Source: Anaerolineales bacterium (GTDB taxonomy: Bacteria > Chloroflexota > Anaerolineae > Anaerolineales > E44-bin32). From it: 64,000 nt of DNA. The stretch covers positions 19,213 to 83,212 of the forward strand of contig JARGGH010000011.1 of the NCBI GenBank assembly GCA_029210945.1, read 5' to 3'. A program made the translations under genes and the position numbers. Each line of letters opens with the position of its first letter. Positions within the stretch are counted from its first letter, which is position 1. Under the pieces are notes generated by a model, which saw only the letters and a list, made by a program, of their open reading frames with translations, was not told where the DNA came from and made no database searches. Shown here one piece after another: positions 8,520 to 17,199 of this stretch.

Positions 8520-9149
8520 ATGTCGACGACTGATGCCAGCAAAGCGTACGATCTGATCAAGGAAAAGGTCATCAAGATCAAGATGCCTCCGGGATCCGTG
8601 ATCCGTGAGACCGAGCTCATGCAGGAACTCAATCTCGGCCGAACCCCTATCCGGGAAGCCCTTAAACGTCTTGAGTCCGAGAACCTGGTGATCGTGAAAC
8701 CCCGGCAGGGCATATTCGTCGCCGATATTCCGATTACCGACCTGATCCAGATCTTTGAAGTGCGAGTAGAGCTTGAATCGCTCTGCGCTTATCTGGCTTC
8801 AAAGCGCATGACACCGCAGATCCTGACCCGGATGAAGGATATGGCAGAGGTGTACTCCGAAAGCGACAAGCAGGACCTTAACTTCCTTTTCAACCAAGAC
8901 CAACAGTTCCACATGCTGCTGGCCGAGGCGGCCGGCAACCGCTTCCTGGTGGATGAGATCGACTACTATTACAACCTGTCGCTGCGCATCTGGTATCTCG
9001 TCTTAAACAACGTCAAACCCGCTGACATCGATATCGATGCGCACCTGAAAATCTTGCACGCCATCGAGAAGCGCGATCACGAAGCCGCCCGCAAACATAT
9101 GCGTAAACATATCGAGCAATTTCATCGCACGATTAAATCTTATGTATGA
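8520..9149 (+). CDS. GntR-family transcriptional regulator, FCD (FadR/VanR) subfamily
   Basis: 209 aa. The N-terminal winged helix is typical (PPGSVIRETELMQELNLGRT followed by PIREAL), and the C-terminal all-helical FCD domain keeps the histidines used for metal or carboxylate binding (DQQFHMLLAEAAGN, a HLKILHAI helix and a later HIEQFH). FCD regulators usually sense a small organic acid or amine-derived acid and repress catabolic genes. It follows the pterin methyltransferase by 22 nt and precedes the first corrinoid gene. A TGTATGA-N6-TCATACA palindrome overlaps its stop codon and is a candidate operator for the downstream genes. Confidence 0.92.
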   Translation: MSTTDASKAYDLIKEKVIKIKMPPGSVIRETELMQELNLGRTPIREALKRLESENLVIVKPRQGIFVADIPITDLIQIFEVRVELESLCAYLASKRMTPQILTRMKDMAEVYSESDKQDLNFLFNQDQQFHMLLAEAAGNRFLVDEIDYYYNLSLRIWYLVLNNVKPADIDIDAHLKILHAIEKRDHEAARKHMRKHIEQFHRTIKSYV

Positions 9150-9162
9150 CGGTTTTCATACA
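9143..9162. promoter_or_regulatory. inverted repeat, possible GntR operator or short hairpin
   Basis: TGTATGA and TCATACA arms of 7 bp are separated by CGGTTT. The site overlaps the stop codon of the upstream gntR gene and lies about 95 nt before the first corrinoid protein gene. GntR/FCD regulators bind short palindromes of this size, so an operator is plausible. There is no U-tract, which argues against a terminator. The assignment is inference. Confidence 0.35.
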
Positions 9163-9254
9163 GGAGAGTGTGTATCGCACATGAACGTTGAGATGGAAAA
9201 TTTGACCCGAAATCAATGTAAAACTGAACTCAAAGTCCAGGAGGCAAGAAGAAC

Positions 9255-9893
9255 ATGAGCGAGACGTTGTCTAAGTTATCGACAGCCGTCATCGAGGGTG
9301 ATCTTGAGGTCATGGAAGATCTGACCAGTCAGGCACTCGATGAGGGAAAGGAAGCCCAGGAGGTGCTGAACGAAGGCTTGATGCCCGGGATGGACCATGT
9401 CGGCGTGGAATTCAAAGCCGGAAACATGTTTGTCCCCGAGGTGCTCCGATCAGCACGTGCGATGCAGGCGTCAATGAGCATCCTGCGCCCATTGCTCACC
9501 GAAAGCGGTGTCGAGTTGGCCGGGAAAGTTCTCCTAGGAACCGTGAAAGGGGACCTGCACGATATCGGCAAGAACCTGGTGGCGATGATGTGTGAAGGCG
9601 CCGGCTTCGAGGTCAAAGATCTCGGCAAGGATGTTGAGCCCGATGTGTTCGTCGAAGGAGTCAGGGATTTCGGACCAGACGTCCTGGGCATGTCCGCACT
9701 GCTGACCACGACGATGCGGGCGATGGAACATACGATCAAATCGATCGAAGAGGCCGGCTTGCGCGATCAGGTCAAGATCCTCATCGGGGGCGCACCGGTC
9801 ACACAATCATTCGCCGATCAGATCGGCGCAGACGGGTACGCTTCCAATGCAGCTTCAGCCGCTGATCTGGCCAAGAAGCTAATCAGCGCCTAA
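9255..9893 (+). CDS. corrinoid (cobalamin-binding) protein, MttC/MtgC-like, copy 1
   Basis: 212 aa, normal for MttC-type corrinoid proteins: helical cap domain (residues 1-90), then the Rossmann B12 domain. The cobalt-ligand motif is D100-L-H102-D-I-G105, followed by GADG/GGAPV-type loops near the end. His102 is the predicted lower axial ligand. It receives a methyl group from an MttB protein and passes it to the pterin methyltransferase. A strong AGGAGG ribosome site precedes the start. It lies 68 nt before MttB-B, its likely partner. A second, clearly related copy is at 11450. Confidence 0.95.
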   Translation: MSETLSKLSTAVIEGDLEVMEDLTSQALDEGKEAQEVLNEGLMPGMDHVGVEFKAGNMFVPEVLRSARAMQASMSILRPLLTESGVELAGKVLLGTVKGDLHDIGKNLVAMMCEGAGFEVKDLGKDVEPDVFVEGVRDFGPDVLGMSALLTTTMRAMEHTIKSIEEAGLRDQVKILIGGAPVTQSFADQIGADGYASNAASAADLAKKLISA

Positions 9894-9961
9894 GCGGGGG
9901 AGTAAAAAAATATGCATCGATTTAGGCTCAAGTTAGTCAACAGTACACGGGAGGAATCTCA

Positions 9962-11416
9962 ATGAGAGCGAATTACCAAGTAAATTCGGGTGTGCGCTTT
10001 CAAATGCTCTCGGACGACCAGCTCGAGGAGCTATTTGAAAGTGTTCTACACGTTCTGGAATATACAGGACTCGAGGTACACCACGAGGAATCCCTCCAGA
10101 TCCTCAAGGATGCCGGAGCCTGGGTGGATGGCAAACGCGTACGCCTGCCATCATACATGGTTCGCCGGGCGCTCGAGCTTGCACCACGCTCGTTTACAAT
10201 TTATGCGCGCGATGGCAACCCGGAACACGACATCCACATCGGCCCCGGTCGGTCCCATTTTGGGCCTGGCCCAACCTGTCCGAACTTTATCGATGTCGAG
10301 ACGATGGAACGACGGCCTTACGTTAAAAGCGACGTCCCGTTGGTGGCCAAAGTAGTTGACGCCCTTCCGAACATCGACTTCTGTGAATCGCTCGGGACGG
10401 TCGACGACGTTCACCACGACCTGGGTGCGACATACGAGTTTGCCGGCATGTTCCCGAACACCAGCAAACCAATCGTTGCCTGGTCCTATGACAAGTATGA
10501 CTCCGAGGAGATTCACAAAATCGCCGTCGCGGAGGCTGGAGGGCAGGAAGCGTTCGAAAGGCGTCCCAACTACATCCACTACTGTGAGCCGCTTTCGCCG
10601 CTCGTGAGCACAGAAGACGCCTTAGATAAATTGATCTTCGCCGCCAACCACCGCGTGCCGCTCATCTTCACGCCCTGCCCGATCGCAGGAGGCACGGCGC
10701 CGGTCACCGCCGCCGGGATTATCATCCAGGCCGCAGCCGAATCATGGATGGGCCTCACCATCGCCCAGACGCTGCAACCCGGACTGCCGTTCTTCATGGG
10801 CGGCGTGCTCTCCGTGATGGACATGAGCAACATGATCCTGGCCTACGGCGCACCTGAATTATCGCTGTTCATGGCCGGCATCACCGAGCTTGCACATTAT
10901 GTCGGTCTGCCGCTCTGGCAAACCGGCGGATGCACCGACTCGAAAGCGCTCGATGAACAGGCCGCGATCGAAGGCTCGCTCTCGGCCTACTTCTCGGCGC
11001 TGACCGGCGGAGATCTGTGTCATGACGTAGGCTATACAGAGAGCGCCATGACCGGATCCGTCTTCCAGCTTGCCATGATGGACGAAGCCATCGGCTACGC
11101 CCGGCGGATAACGCGCGGCATCGAGGTCAACGAAGATACGCTTGCCGTCGATGTGATTCACAACGTCGGACCGAACGGTCACTACCTGCGCGAACAGCAT
11201 ACGCGCAACCACTATAAAACTGAATTCTTCTATCCCAACCTCTGCGATCGTCGGAACTACGAAGAGTGGGAGATGATGGGCAAGCAGACGATGTCCGACC
11301 GGGTGGTCTCACGCGTGCAAGATATCCTCGCCACCCACGAACCCTCACCCGTCAAACCCGAGACCGAGAAGGTCATCGAGGAAGTGCTTGCCTCAGCGGA
11401 AAAACGGGTCAAATAA
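9962..11416 (+). CDS. MttB-superfamily methyltransferase B (non-pyrrolysine)
   Basis: 484 aa, full-length MttB homologue without an in-frame amber codon. It keeps the C324-T-D-S-K motif and the H354-D-V-G-Y-T-E motif shared with copies C and D. The region near residue 334, where the archaeal trimethylamine enzyme has pyrrolysine, is read by sense codons. Non-pyrrolysine members characterised so far act on quaternary amines such as glycine betaine, proline betaine and carnitine. It is placed between two corrinoid genes (68 nt after the first, 33 nt before the second), so either could be its methyl acceptor. The ribosome site is GGGAGGAA. Confidence 0.93.
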   Translation: MRANYQVNSGVRFQMLSDDQLEELFESVLHVLEYTGLEVHHEESLQILKDAGAWVDGKRVRLPSYMVRRALELAPRSFTIYARDGNPEHDIHIGPGRSHFGPGPTCPNFIDVETMERRPYVKSDVPLVAKVVDALPNIDFCESLGTVDDVHHDLGATYEFAGMFPNTSKPIVAWSYDKYDSEEIHKIAVAEAGGQEAFERRPNYIHYCEPLSPLVSTEDALDKLIFAANHRVPLIFTPCPIAGGTAPVTAAGIIIQAAAESWMGLTIAQTLQPGLPFFMGGVLSVMDMSNMILAYGAPELSLFMAGITELAHYVGLPLWQTGGCTDSKALDEQAAIEGSLSAYFSALTGGDLCHDVGYTESAMTGSVFQLAMMDEAIGYARRITRGIEVNEDTLAVDVIHNVGPNGHYLREQHTRNHYKTEFFYPNLCDRRNYEEWEMMGKQTMSDRVVSRVQDILATHEPSPVKPETEKVIEEVLASAEKRVK

Positions 11417-11449
11417 TTGTCCACACTTGAGGCTACCAAGAGGTGAACC

Positions 11450-12091
11450 ATGAATGAAACGCTGGAAAAATTATCCACCTGCATTTTAGAAGGCGACTCG
11501 GAAGCAGCGCCCGGCCTGGTCCAACAAGCGTTGGATGACGGCGTCGTGCCGAAAACCATCCTGGACGAAGGGATGGTCGTCGGCATGAACGAGGTCGGCG
11601 ACCGCTTCCGTCGTGGCGATATGTTCGTCCCAGAAGTGTTGATGTCCGCAGATGCGATGCAGTCCGGTCTTGAGATCCTGCGGCCCGAGCTGGTCAGCAG
11701 CGGCGTCAAGCTTATCGGCAAAGTCGTGCTCGGCACTGTTCAAGGCGATCTGCACGACATCGGCAAGAATCTGGTTGGCATGATGTGCGAAGGAGCCGGC
11801 TTCGAGGTCATCGATCTCGGTTTCAACCAGAAACCTGAAGCCTTCATCGACGCGGTCAAAGAACACCAACCGGATCTCGTCGGAATGTCAGCGCTGCTGA
11901 CCACGACGATGCGGGCGATGGGGCATACGATCAAGTCGCTCGAAGAAGCCGGTCTGCGCGAGCAGGTTAAAGTCATGGTCGGCGGGGCGCCCGTCGATCA
12001 GGCTTTCGCCGACCGGATCGGCGCCGATGGCTACGGTTCCAACGCGGTTGCCGGCAGCGACCTGGCCAAGCGCCTCGTCGGTGCAGGATAG
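11450..12091 (+). CDS. corrinoid (cobalamin-binding) protein, MttC/MtgC-like, copy 2
   Basis: 213 aa, same layout as the copy at 9255: helical cap, then B12 domain with D100-L-H102-D-I-G. The two copies agree over most of the B12 domain (for example an identical SALLTTTMRAM segment) but differ in the cap, which contacts the methyltransferase. That fits each copy serving a different MttB partner (inference). It follows MttB-B by 33 nt and precedes the DUF1638 gene by 20 nt. AGAGG lies before the start. Confidence 0.95.
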   Translation: MNETLEKLSTCILEGDSEAAPGLVQQALDDGVVPKTILDEGMVVGMNEVGDRFRRGDMFVPEVLMSADAMQSGLEILRPELVSSGVKLIGKVVLGTVQGDLHDIGKNLVGMMCEGAGFEVIDLGFNQKPEAFIDAVKEHQPDLVGMSALLTTTMRAMGHTIKSLEEAGLREQVKVMVGGAPVDQAFADRIGADGYGSNAVAGSDLAKRLVGAG

Positions 12092-12111
12092 CAGAGGTAT
12101 ATCGAATCGCG

Positions 12112-12813
12112 ATGAGTACGTCTGAATCCCTTCCGTTGGTAGTTATTGCCTGTAAAGTTTTCCAGGGCTTGCTGGAAGCCTATCTGCCCGAAGACGTGGC
12201 AGCCAGCACCACATTCAAGGATTACGGCCTGCACCGGGTACCATCCAAACTGACCTGGAGCGTGCAGGACGAGATTGACCGCATCGAGCAACCCAGCCTG
12301 ATCTTGTTGGGCTATGGACTTTGCGGGAATGGACTCCGTGGTGTGAAGTCCCGCCAGCATACGCTCGTGATCCCGCGCGCCGATGACTGTATTGCCATCC
12401 TGCTCGGATCCCGAGAAGCCTATCTTGAAGAATTCGAAAGCGAACCCGGTACATACTACCTCACCAAAGGTTGGCTCGAATCGGGGAGCGATCCTCTCAA
12501 AGAGTACAACGAGTACCTGGAAACGTATGGTCAAGAGGAGGCGTTGTGGCTGATGGACCAGCAGTACCAGCACTATAAACGGCTGGTGCTCGTCGCCCAT
12601 TCCCGGGCGGACCTGGATGCCTTTCGTTCGCAAGCACAGGCAGTGGCGAAGTTCTGTGAGCGCTGGGATATGCACTACGAAGAGAAGTTGGGTTCAGATC
12701 GTTTTATCGCTCGACTGGTCGAAATCGCGAGCAGCCTCGACAAAGATGACAAGGATTTCCTGATTGTGCCGCCTGGCGGGGAGATCCGCCAGGAGGATTT
12801 CATCGGTGGTTAA
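12112..12813 (+). CDS. DUF1638 domain-containing protein
   Basis: 233 aa soluble protein recognised as DUF1638 by the ACKVF opening with Cys14, the GYGLCGNGL loop with Cys71 and the RADDC segment with Cys93, plus His84. Three cysteines and a histidine in conserved positions suggest a metal or Fe-S site, which has not been shown. No biochemical function is established. DUF1638 genes are, to my knowledge, common beside corrinoid methyltransferase genes, and here the gene sits between corrinoid copy 2 and MttB-C. A role in corrinoid handling or methyltransferase maturation is a guess from position. Confidence 0.85.
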   Translation: MSTSESLPLVVIACKVFQGLLEAYLPEDVAASTTFKDYGLHRVPSKLTWSVQDEIDRIEQPSLILLGYGLCGNGLRGVKSRQHTLVIPRADDCIAILLGSREAYLEEFESEPGTYYLTKGWLESGSDPLKEYNEYLETYGQEEALWLMDQQYQHYKRLVLVAHSRADLDAFRSQAQAVAKFCERWDMHYEEKLGSDRFIARLVEIASSLDKDDKDFLIVPPGGEIRQEDFIGG

Positions 12814-12868
12814 ATCCACCCGGGAATGACGTTCGTGATGCGAGGCTGATCAGACAGGAGATCACAGC

Positions 12869-14377
12869 ATGCAAGTGAAGAAAACAAATTTCACCGTAAA
12901 CGCCACCCCCCGTTTCTCGGTGCTGACCGAGGATGAAATCGAGCAGATCTATTTCTCCGCGCTCAGTGTGCTTTATGAAACCGGTGTGCGCGTTTACGAT
13001 CAAGAAGGCGTCGATGTCGCCCACGCCGGCGGCGCAATTGTGGAAGATACGACCGAAGACAGCAGCCTGGTGAAAATCCCACCGTGGATGGTCGATAAGG
13101 CACTGTCCACACTGCCGCGCAAGGTCGTCGTCATCGGGCCTGACCGCAAACACCGGATGGAGCTTTTCAAGGACCAGGTCTATTTTGGCGCAGGTTCGGA
13201 CACGCCTTTCACCATCGATCCGAAAAGCGGCGAACGCCGCCGGGCTACCTACGAGGACGTGAAGAATTTTGCCCGCCTGGCGCAAGCCCTGCCGAACATC
13301 GACTTCCACATGTCGCTGGGCATCGTCCAGGACCGCGCCGTTGGCACCTACGACCGCTGGCAGTACCTGGCGATGCTGGAAGGCACCACCAAGCCGATCA
13401 ACATCACCGCCGTCGACCTGGACGGCCTCAATGACCAGCTCGAGATGGCTTACATCCGCCTGGGCGGCAAAGAAGAATGGCGCAAAGGGCCGATCTTTTC
13501 GCTCTATATCGAGCCCGTCTCACCGCTCAGCCACTCTGAGGAGGTCATCCAAAAACTGCTCTTCTCGGCGGATAACGAGATCCCCTTCGTCTACACACCC
13601 TGCCCGCTGGCAGGAGCTACCTCGCCGACGACGCTGGCCGGGACAGCCGTTCAGGCGCTCACCGAGAGCCTCTTCGGCATCGTGCTTGCCCAGATCCGCA
13701 AGCCCGGTGCCCCGATGATCATCGGCGGCCTGATGTCTAACATGGACATGCAGACCACGGTGTACTGCTACGGATCGCCGGAGATGGCGCTGCTCAGCGC
13801 AGCCTATACGGAGATCACCAAGTGGCTTGGTGTGCCGATGTACGAAACGGCCGGCTGCTCGGACTCGAAGATGTTCGACGCTCAAGCGGCGATGGAAGCG
13901 ACGATCAACATCGCCACCGCCGCGCTCGTCGGCGGAAATATGATCCACGATGTCGGCTACCTTGAACAGGGGCTGACCAGTTCACCCGAACTGATGGTCG
14001 CCGCGAACGAGATCATCGACATGGTCAAACGCATCTTGCGCGGCATCCCCACCACCGACGCCGATCTGGCGCTCCCCGTGATGGATTCTGTCGGTCCGGG
14101 CGGTCACTTCCTTGAACACGATCACACTTACAAACGCTTCAAGCATGAGATCTGGCAGCCACAGCTCATCGACCGCCAGAACTTCGAGAGCTGGGAAATG
14201 TCTGGCAGCAAGACCTTCAAAGACCGCGTACACGAACGTGTGCTCGAGATCCTCGAAGCAGAACACGAACCGCTCATGGAGGATAAGATGTTTGCGGAGA
14301 TCAAGCGCATCTGCGAACTGGCCGATGAGCGCCATAAGGACGAGGAACTCGACCTCGACATGTTCGGACCGGGATAA
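12869..14377 (+). CDS. MttB-superfamily methyltransferase C (non-pyrrolysine)
   Basis: 502 aa, the longest of the four paralogues, with a C-terminal extension rich in Asp and Glu. It has C330-S-D-S-K and H360-D-V-G-Y-L-E motifs and no in-frame amber codon. AGGAGA precedes the ATG. It is most like copies B and D in motif content. The gene is followed by a perfect 15-bp hairpin in the gap before the HyuA-like gene. It is probably a corrinoid-dependent methyltransferase for a quaternary or tertiary amine; the exact substrate cannot be read from sequence. Confidence 0.93.
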   Translation: MQVKKTNFTVNATPRFSVLTEDEIEQIYFSALSVLYETGVRVYDQEGVDVAHAGGAIVEDTTEDSSLVKIPPWMVDKALSTLPRKVVVIGPDRKHRMELFKDQVYFGAGSDTPFTIDPKSGERRRATYEDVKNFARLAQALPNIDFHMSLGIVQDRAVGTYDRWQYLAMLEGTTKPINITAVDLDGLNDQLEMAYIRLGGKEEWRKGPIFSLYIEPVSPLSHSEEVIQKLLFSADNEIPFVYTPCPLAGATSPTTLAGTAVQALTESLFGIVLAQIRKPGAPMIIGGLMSNMDMQTTVYCYGSPEMALLSAAYTEITKWLGVPMYETAGCSDSKMFDAQAAMEATINIATAALVGGNMIHDVGYLEQGLTSSPELMVAANEIIDMVKRILRGIPTTDADLALPVMDSVGPGGHFLEHDHTYKRFKHEIWQPQLIDRQNFESWEMSGSKTFKDRVHERVLEILEAEHEPLMEDKMFAEIKRICELADERHKDEELDLDMFGPG

Positions 14378-14425
14378 AGCCGCTCGAAGCGCATCAGTTC
14401 TTGTGCCCTGTGCACATGTGACAAA

Positions 14426-14463
14426 GCAACAGGGCAGGGCGTCAGATTGCCCTGCCCTGTTGC
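14426..14463 (+). other. strong intergenic hairpin (15-bp arms)
   Basis: Arms 14426-14440 (GCAACAGGGCAGGGC) and 14449-14463 are perfectly complementary around an 8-nt loop. There is no U-tract on either strand, so it is not a standard Rho-independent terminator. It lies between MttB-C and the first HyuA-like gene, and could slow transcription, protect the 3' end of the upstream mRNA or mark an operon boundary. Confidence 0.6.
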
Positions 14464-14517
14464 GGAAACAATCGCTGCTGACACTTTCAGGACACAGAAA
14501 GGTTTCAACCATTCCGG

Positions 14518-16506
14518 ATGACAAAAGGACCACTCGTTCTTGGCATCGATACCGGGGGGACATATACCGATGGTGTGCTGCTTGACTATCGAAGCCGGGA
14601 AATTCTTGCCGCGCATAAAAGCCTCACAACCAAACGCGATTTTTCGCTCGGTATCGAAGAGGTCATTCGCCAGATCGAAATCGAGGATCCGGATGCAATC
14701 CGCATGGTATCCATCTCGACCACGCTTGCGACCAACGCGATTGCGGAGGGCAAAGGGAAGCGCGTGGCGCTGCTCCTGATCGGCTACGACCCGGAACTTA
14801 TCGAATCATTCTCACTCGACAAACGCTTCGCAACCCCGGAATATCATTACTTCAACGGCGGGCACGACCTCTACGGAAAGGAAAAACAACCCCTTGATCT
14901 ACCGGCGATTCTCGCAAAGGTAAACGAGATCAAAGACCAGGTCGACGCATTGGCGGTCTCCAGCTACTTCAGCCCGCTGAACCCCGAACACGAACAGCGT
15001 ACGTTAAACGCGATCGAAAAGATCTGTGATCTTCCGGTCGTTCTAGGTCACCAACTCTCAACCAGGCTGGGTTCCGTCGAACGCGCCACGACCGCCGCAC
15101 TGAACGCCTCTCTGCTGGCGGTGCTCCAGGATTTCATCGTCGCCGTCCGGCAGGCGATGGAGCGCAGGAAGATCGAGGCTCCACTGATGGTTGTGCGCGG
15201 GGATGGCACGTTGATGAGCGACGAGTTCGCGGCGAGGACCCCGGTCGAGACGATCCACTCCGGCCCGGCAGCCAGCGCCATCGGCGGTCGCTTCCTCTCC
15301 GGTCTGGATGACGCGCTCGTCATCGATATCGGCGGCACGACGACGGATTTTGCATTGATCAAAGGTGGGCGTGTGACGATCAGCGAAGAGGGCGCAACCG
15401 TCGGAGCTTACAAAACCTCCGTCAAGGCGGCGGATTTGCTTTCGATCGGAATCGGCGGAGACAGCCACATCCGTACCGATCACGAGGGGCATTATCTGAT
15501 CGGCCCCGGGCGGGTGGTCCCGCTCTCCTATCTAGCCCACAAACACGAAAGCGTTTTTCAGCGCATCAAAGCCCTATCAAAACGAACATGGGAGCAGTCC
15601 TCCCCGGATTGGCTTGAATACTGGTTTCTGCTGCGCGAACCAGCAGAAAGCCATTTGAAACTCTCTGCCAGGCAGGCCGGCTTGATTGAACTGCTAAGAC
15701 ACGGGCCGCTGCCCGTGCCAGAGATTATCCGAAAGTTGCAGGTGCTGCATATCTCACAGCTGGGGACCGATGAACTCTTCCGCCAGGAGATCCTCGGCCG
15801 CGCCGGGCTTACACCGACGGACCTGCTGCACACGGACGGAAGATTTGTCCGTTGGAGCGCTGAGGCGGCGGAGTTCGCCCTGCAGAGTCTGTGCAGGTAC
15901 CAATTTGAAGAGCCCGAGGTCATTCGCGACCGCATCTGGAAACTGATGAGCGAGTCGATCCTGCGCACGACGCTCAGCTTCCTCACCCGCTTACCGGAGC
16001 TCGAGCAAGCTAATTCCGATGAGAATTTCGGGGAGTGGTTCTTCCTCAACAGCCTTTATGCAATGCATCCCGATCTGGCGACCAGCCTGAACCTGCGCAT
16101 ACCGATCATCGGCATCGGCGCTCCGGCCGGACTGCTCTTGAAAGATATCGCCGATAAGCTTCATTCGGAATTGGTCCTGCCCGACCATTATCATGTCGCC
16201 AATGCGGTTGGCGCGGTCGGCGGCAGCGTGATGGTCGAAGAAGAGATCCTCGTGTACCCTGTCTTCTCCGAAGCGGGTCTCGACGTCATCGCCTATCGTG
16301 TGCAGAGCAAGACTGACAGCGACGAGATCGAAGACCTGGAAGAAGCGCTCATGCTTGCCCGCGAGACCGCGGCGGAACGCTCGCTGAGCGCCGCAATCCG
16401 GTCGGGCGCGGACCAACCGCAGGTCACATTAAGCGTCGAGAACGATGGGATCGATTCCTACCGGGTGCGGGCTCGTGCGATGGGCAACCCGCGCCTGATG
16501 AGATGA
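14518..16506 (+). CDS. hydantoinase/oxoprolinase (HyuA-like) ASKHA-fold protein, copy 1
   Basis: 662 aa HyuA-type protein. The ASKHA nucleotide-binding motifs are present: phosphate-1 D11-TGGTYTD18 and phosphate-2 around D270-IGGTTTD. HyuA is the ATP-using subunit of N-methylhydantoinases and is related to 5-oxoprolinase. No HyuB subunit is found in the window, so ring opening by a normal HyuAB pair is not supported. A paralogue at 21763 has the same layout and length. Being placed with MttB, corrinoid and activator genes suggests a function in the same pathway: hydrolysis of a cyclic N-methyl compound, or an ATP-driven corrinoid activation step, both inference. It overlaps slightly with the next reading frame. 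Confidence 0.85.
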   Translation: MTKGPLVLGIDTGGTYTDGVLLDYRSREILAAHKSLTTKRDFSLGIEEVIRQIEIEDPDAIRMVSISTTLATNAIAEGKGKRVALLLIGYDPELIESFSLDKRFATPEYHYFNGGHDLYGKEKQPLDLPAILAKVNEIKDQVDALAVSSYFSPLNPEHEQRTLNAIEKICDLPVVLGHQLSTRLGSVERATTAALNASLLAVLQDFIVAVRQAMERRKIEAPLMVVRGDGTLMSDEFAARTPVETIHSGPAASAIGGRFLSGLDDALVIDIGGTTTDFALIKGGRVTISEEGATVGAYKTSVKAADLLSIGIGGDSHIRTDHEGHYLIGPGRVVPLSYLAHKHESVFQRIKALSKRTWEQSSPDWLEYWFLLREPAESHLKLSARQAGLIELLRHGPLPVPEIIRKLQVLHISQLGTDELFRQEILGRAGLTPTDLLHTDGRFVRWSAEAAEFALQSLCRYQFEEPEVIRDRIWKLMSESILRTTLSFLTRLPELEQANSDENFGEWFFLNSLYAMHPDLATSLNLRIPIIGIGAPAGLLLKDIADKLHSELVLPDHYHVANAVGAVGGSVMVEEEILVYPVFSEAGLDVIAYRVQSKTDSDEIEDLEEALMLARETAAERSLSAAIRSGADQPQVTLSVENDGIDSYRVRARAMGNPRLMR

Positions 16507-16538
16507 CCACGAACGTCCAGTATCTAGAGGACATGCCG

Positions 16539-17186
16539 ATGGACTTGATCCGGATCGACACACGCAAGGCTTACGAAAATATCCACAAGAAGATCACCCG
16601 GCTTGAGCTCGCGCCTGGTTCGGTACTCAACGACCAGGCGCTTGCGGAGGAGATCGGCCTCGAGCTCAAAACAGTGCGGGAAGCGCTGTCGCTTCTCGCC
16701 CATGACGGCCTGGTGACTTTCAGCGAGCAGGGCATGTACGTCTCGGAGATTAACCTCGCTGAACTCGAGCAGCTCAGCGAACTGCGCCTCCAACTGGAGA
16801 CCTTCAGCGCGCGCCTGGCAGCCAGGCGCGGCTCGCCGGATGATCTTGCTGTGCTCGAAGCGCTGCGCAGCGAACAGGCCTCGATTGCGCCGGACGAGAT
16901 GGAGCGGCTCTTCGACCTGGATCATAAGTTCCACCAGGCGATCGCGGCAGCCTCCGGAAACCGCCACCTGGCGAGAGCCCTCGAGCAACTTTTCGGTCAA
17001 TCGCAACGCCTGTGGTATCTCGTCCTCCCAGAGCTGGATTTCCTGCCGGAGGCTGTTGAGACACACCTTTCACTGCTTCAGGCGATAAATGCCAGGGATG
17101 GCGACCAAGCCGCAAGTATTATGCACGCGCATGTCAAGGGTTTCTACGATAAGGTTAAAACGATCTTATCGGCAGATGATAGGTAA
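16539..17186 (+). CDS. GntR-family transcriptional regulator, FCD subfamily, copy 2
   Basis: 215 aa from ATG 16539, which has AGAGGA spaced 7 nt upstream; an in-frame ATG at 16503 lacks a ribosome site. Winged-helix N-terminus (APGSVLNDQALAEEIG then VREALSLL) and FCD C-terminus with the LDHKFHQAIAAASGN segment. The recognition helix differs from that of the first regulator (LELKT in place of LGRTP), so the two probably read different operators. It stands 13 nt before the corrinoid activator gene and likely controls this second half of the island. Confidence 0.9.
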   Translation: MDLIRIDTRKAYENIHKKITRLELAPGSVLNDQALAEEIGLELKTVREALSLLAHDGLVTFSEQGMYVSEINLAELEQLSELRLQLETFSARLAARRGSPDDLAVLEALRSEQASIAPDEMERLFDLDHKFHQAIAAASGNRHLARALEQLFGQSQRLWYLVLPELDFLPEAVETHLSLLQAINARDGDQAASIMHAHVKGFYDKVKTILSADDR

Positions 17187-17199
17187 GTGAGAGGGTTGA

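Noticed and set aside
3051..9254. Cobalamin riboswitch in front of the corrinoid genes
   Set aside because: No B12-box-like sequence was found in the gaps at 3051-3229, 7562-7621 or 9150-9254.
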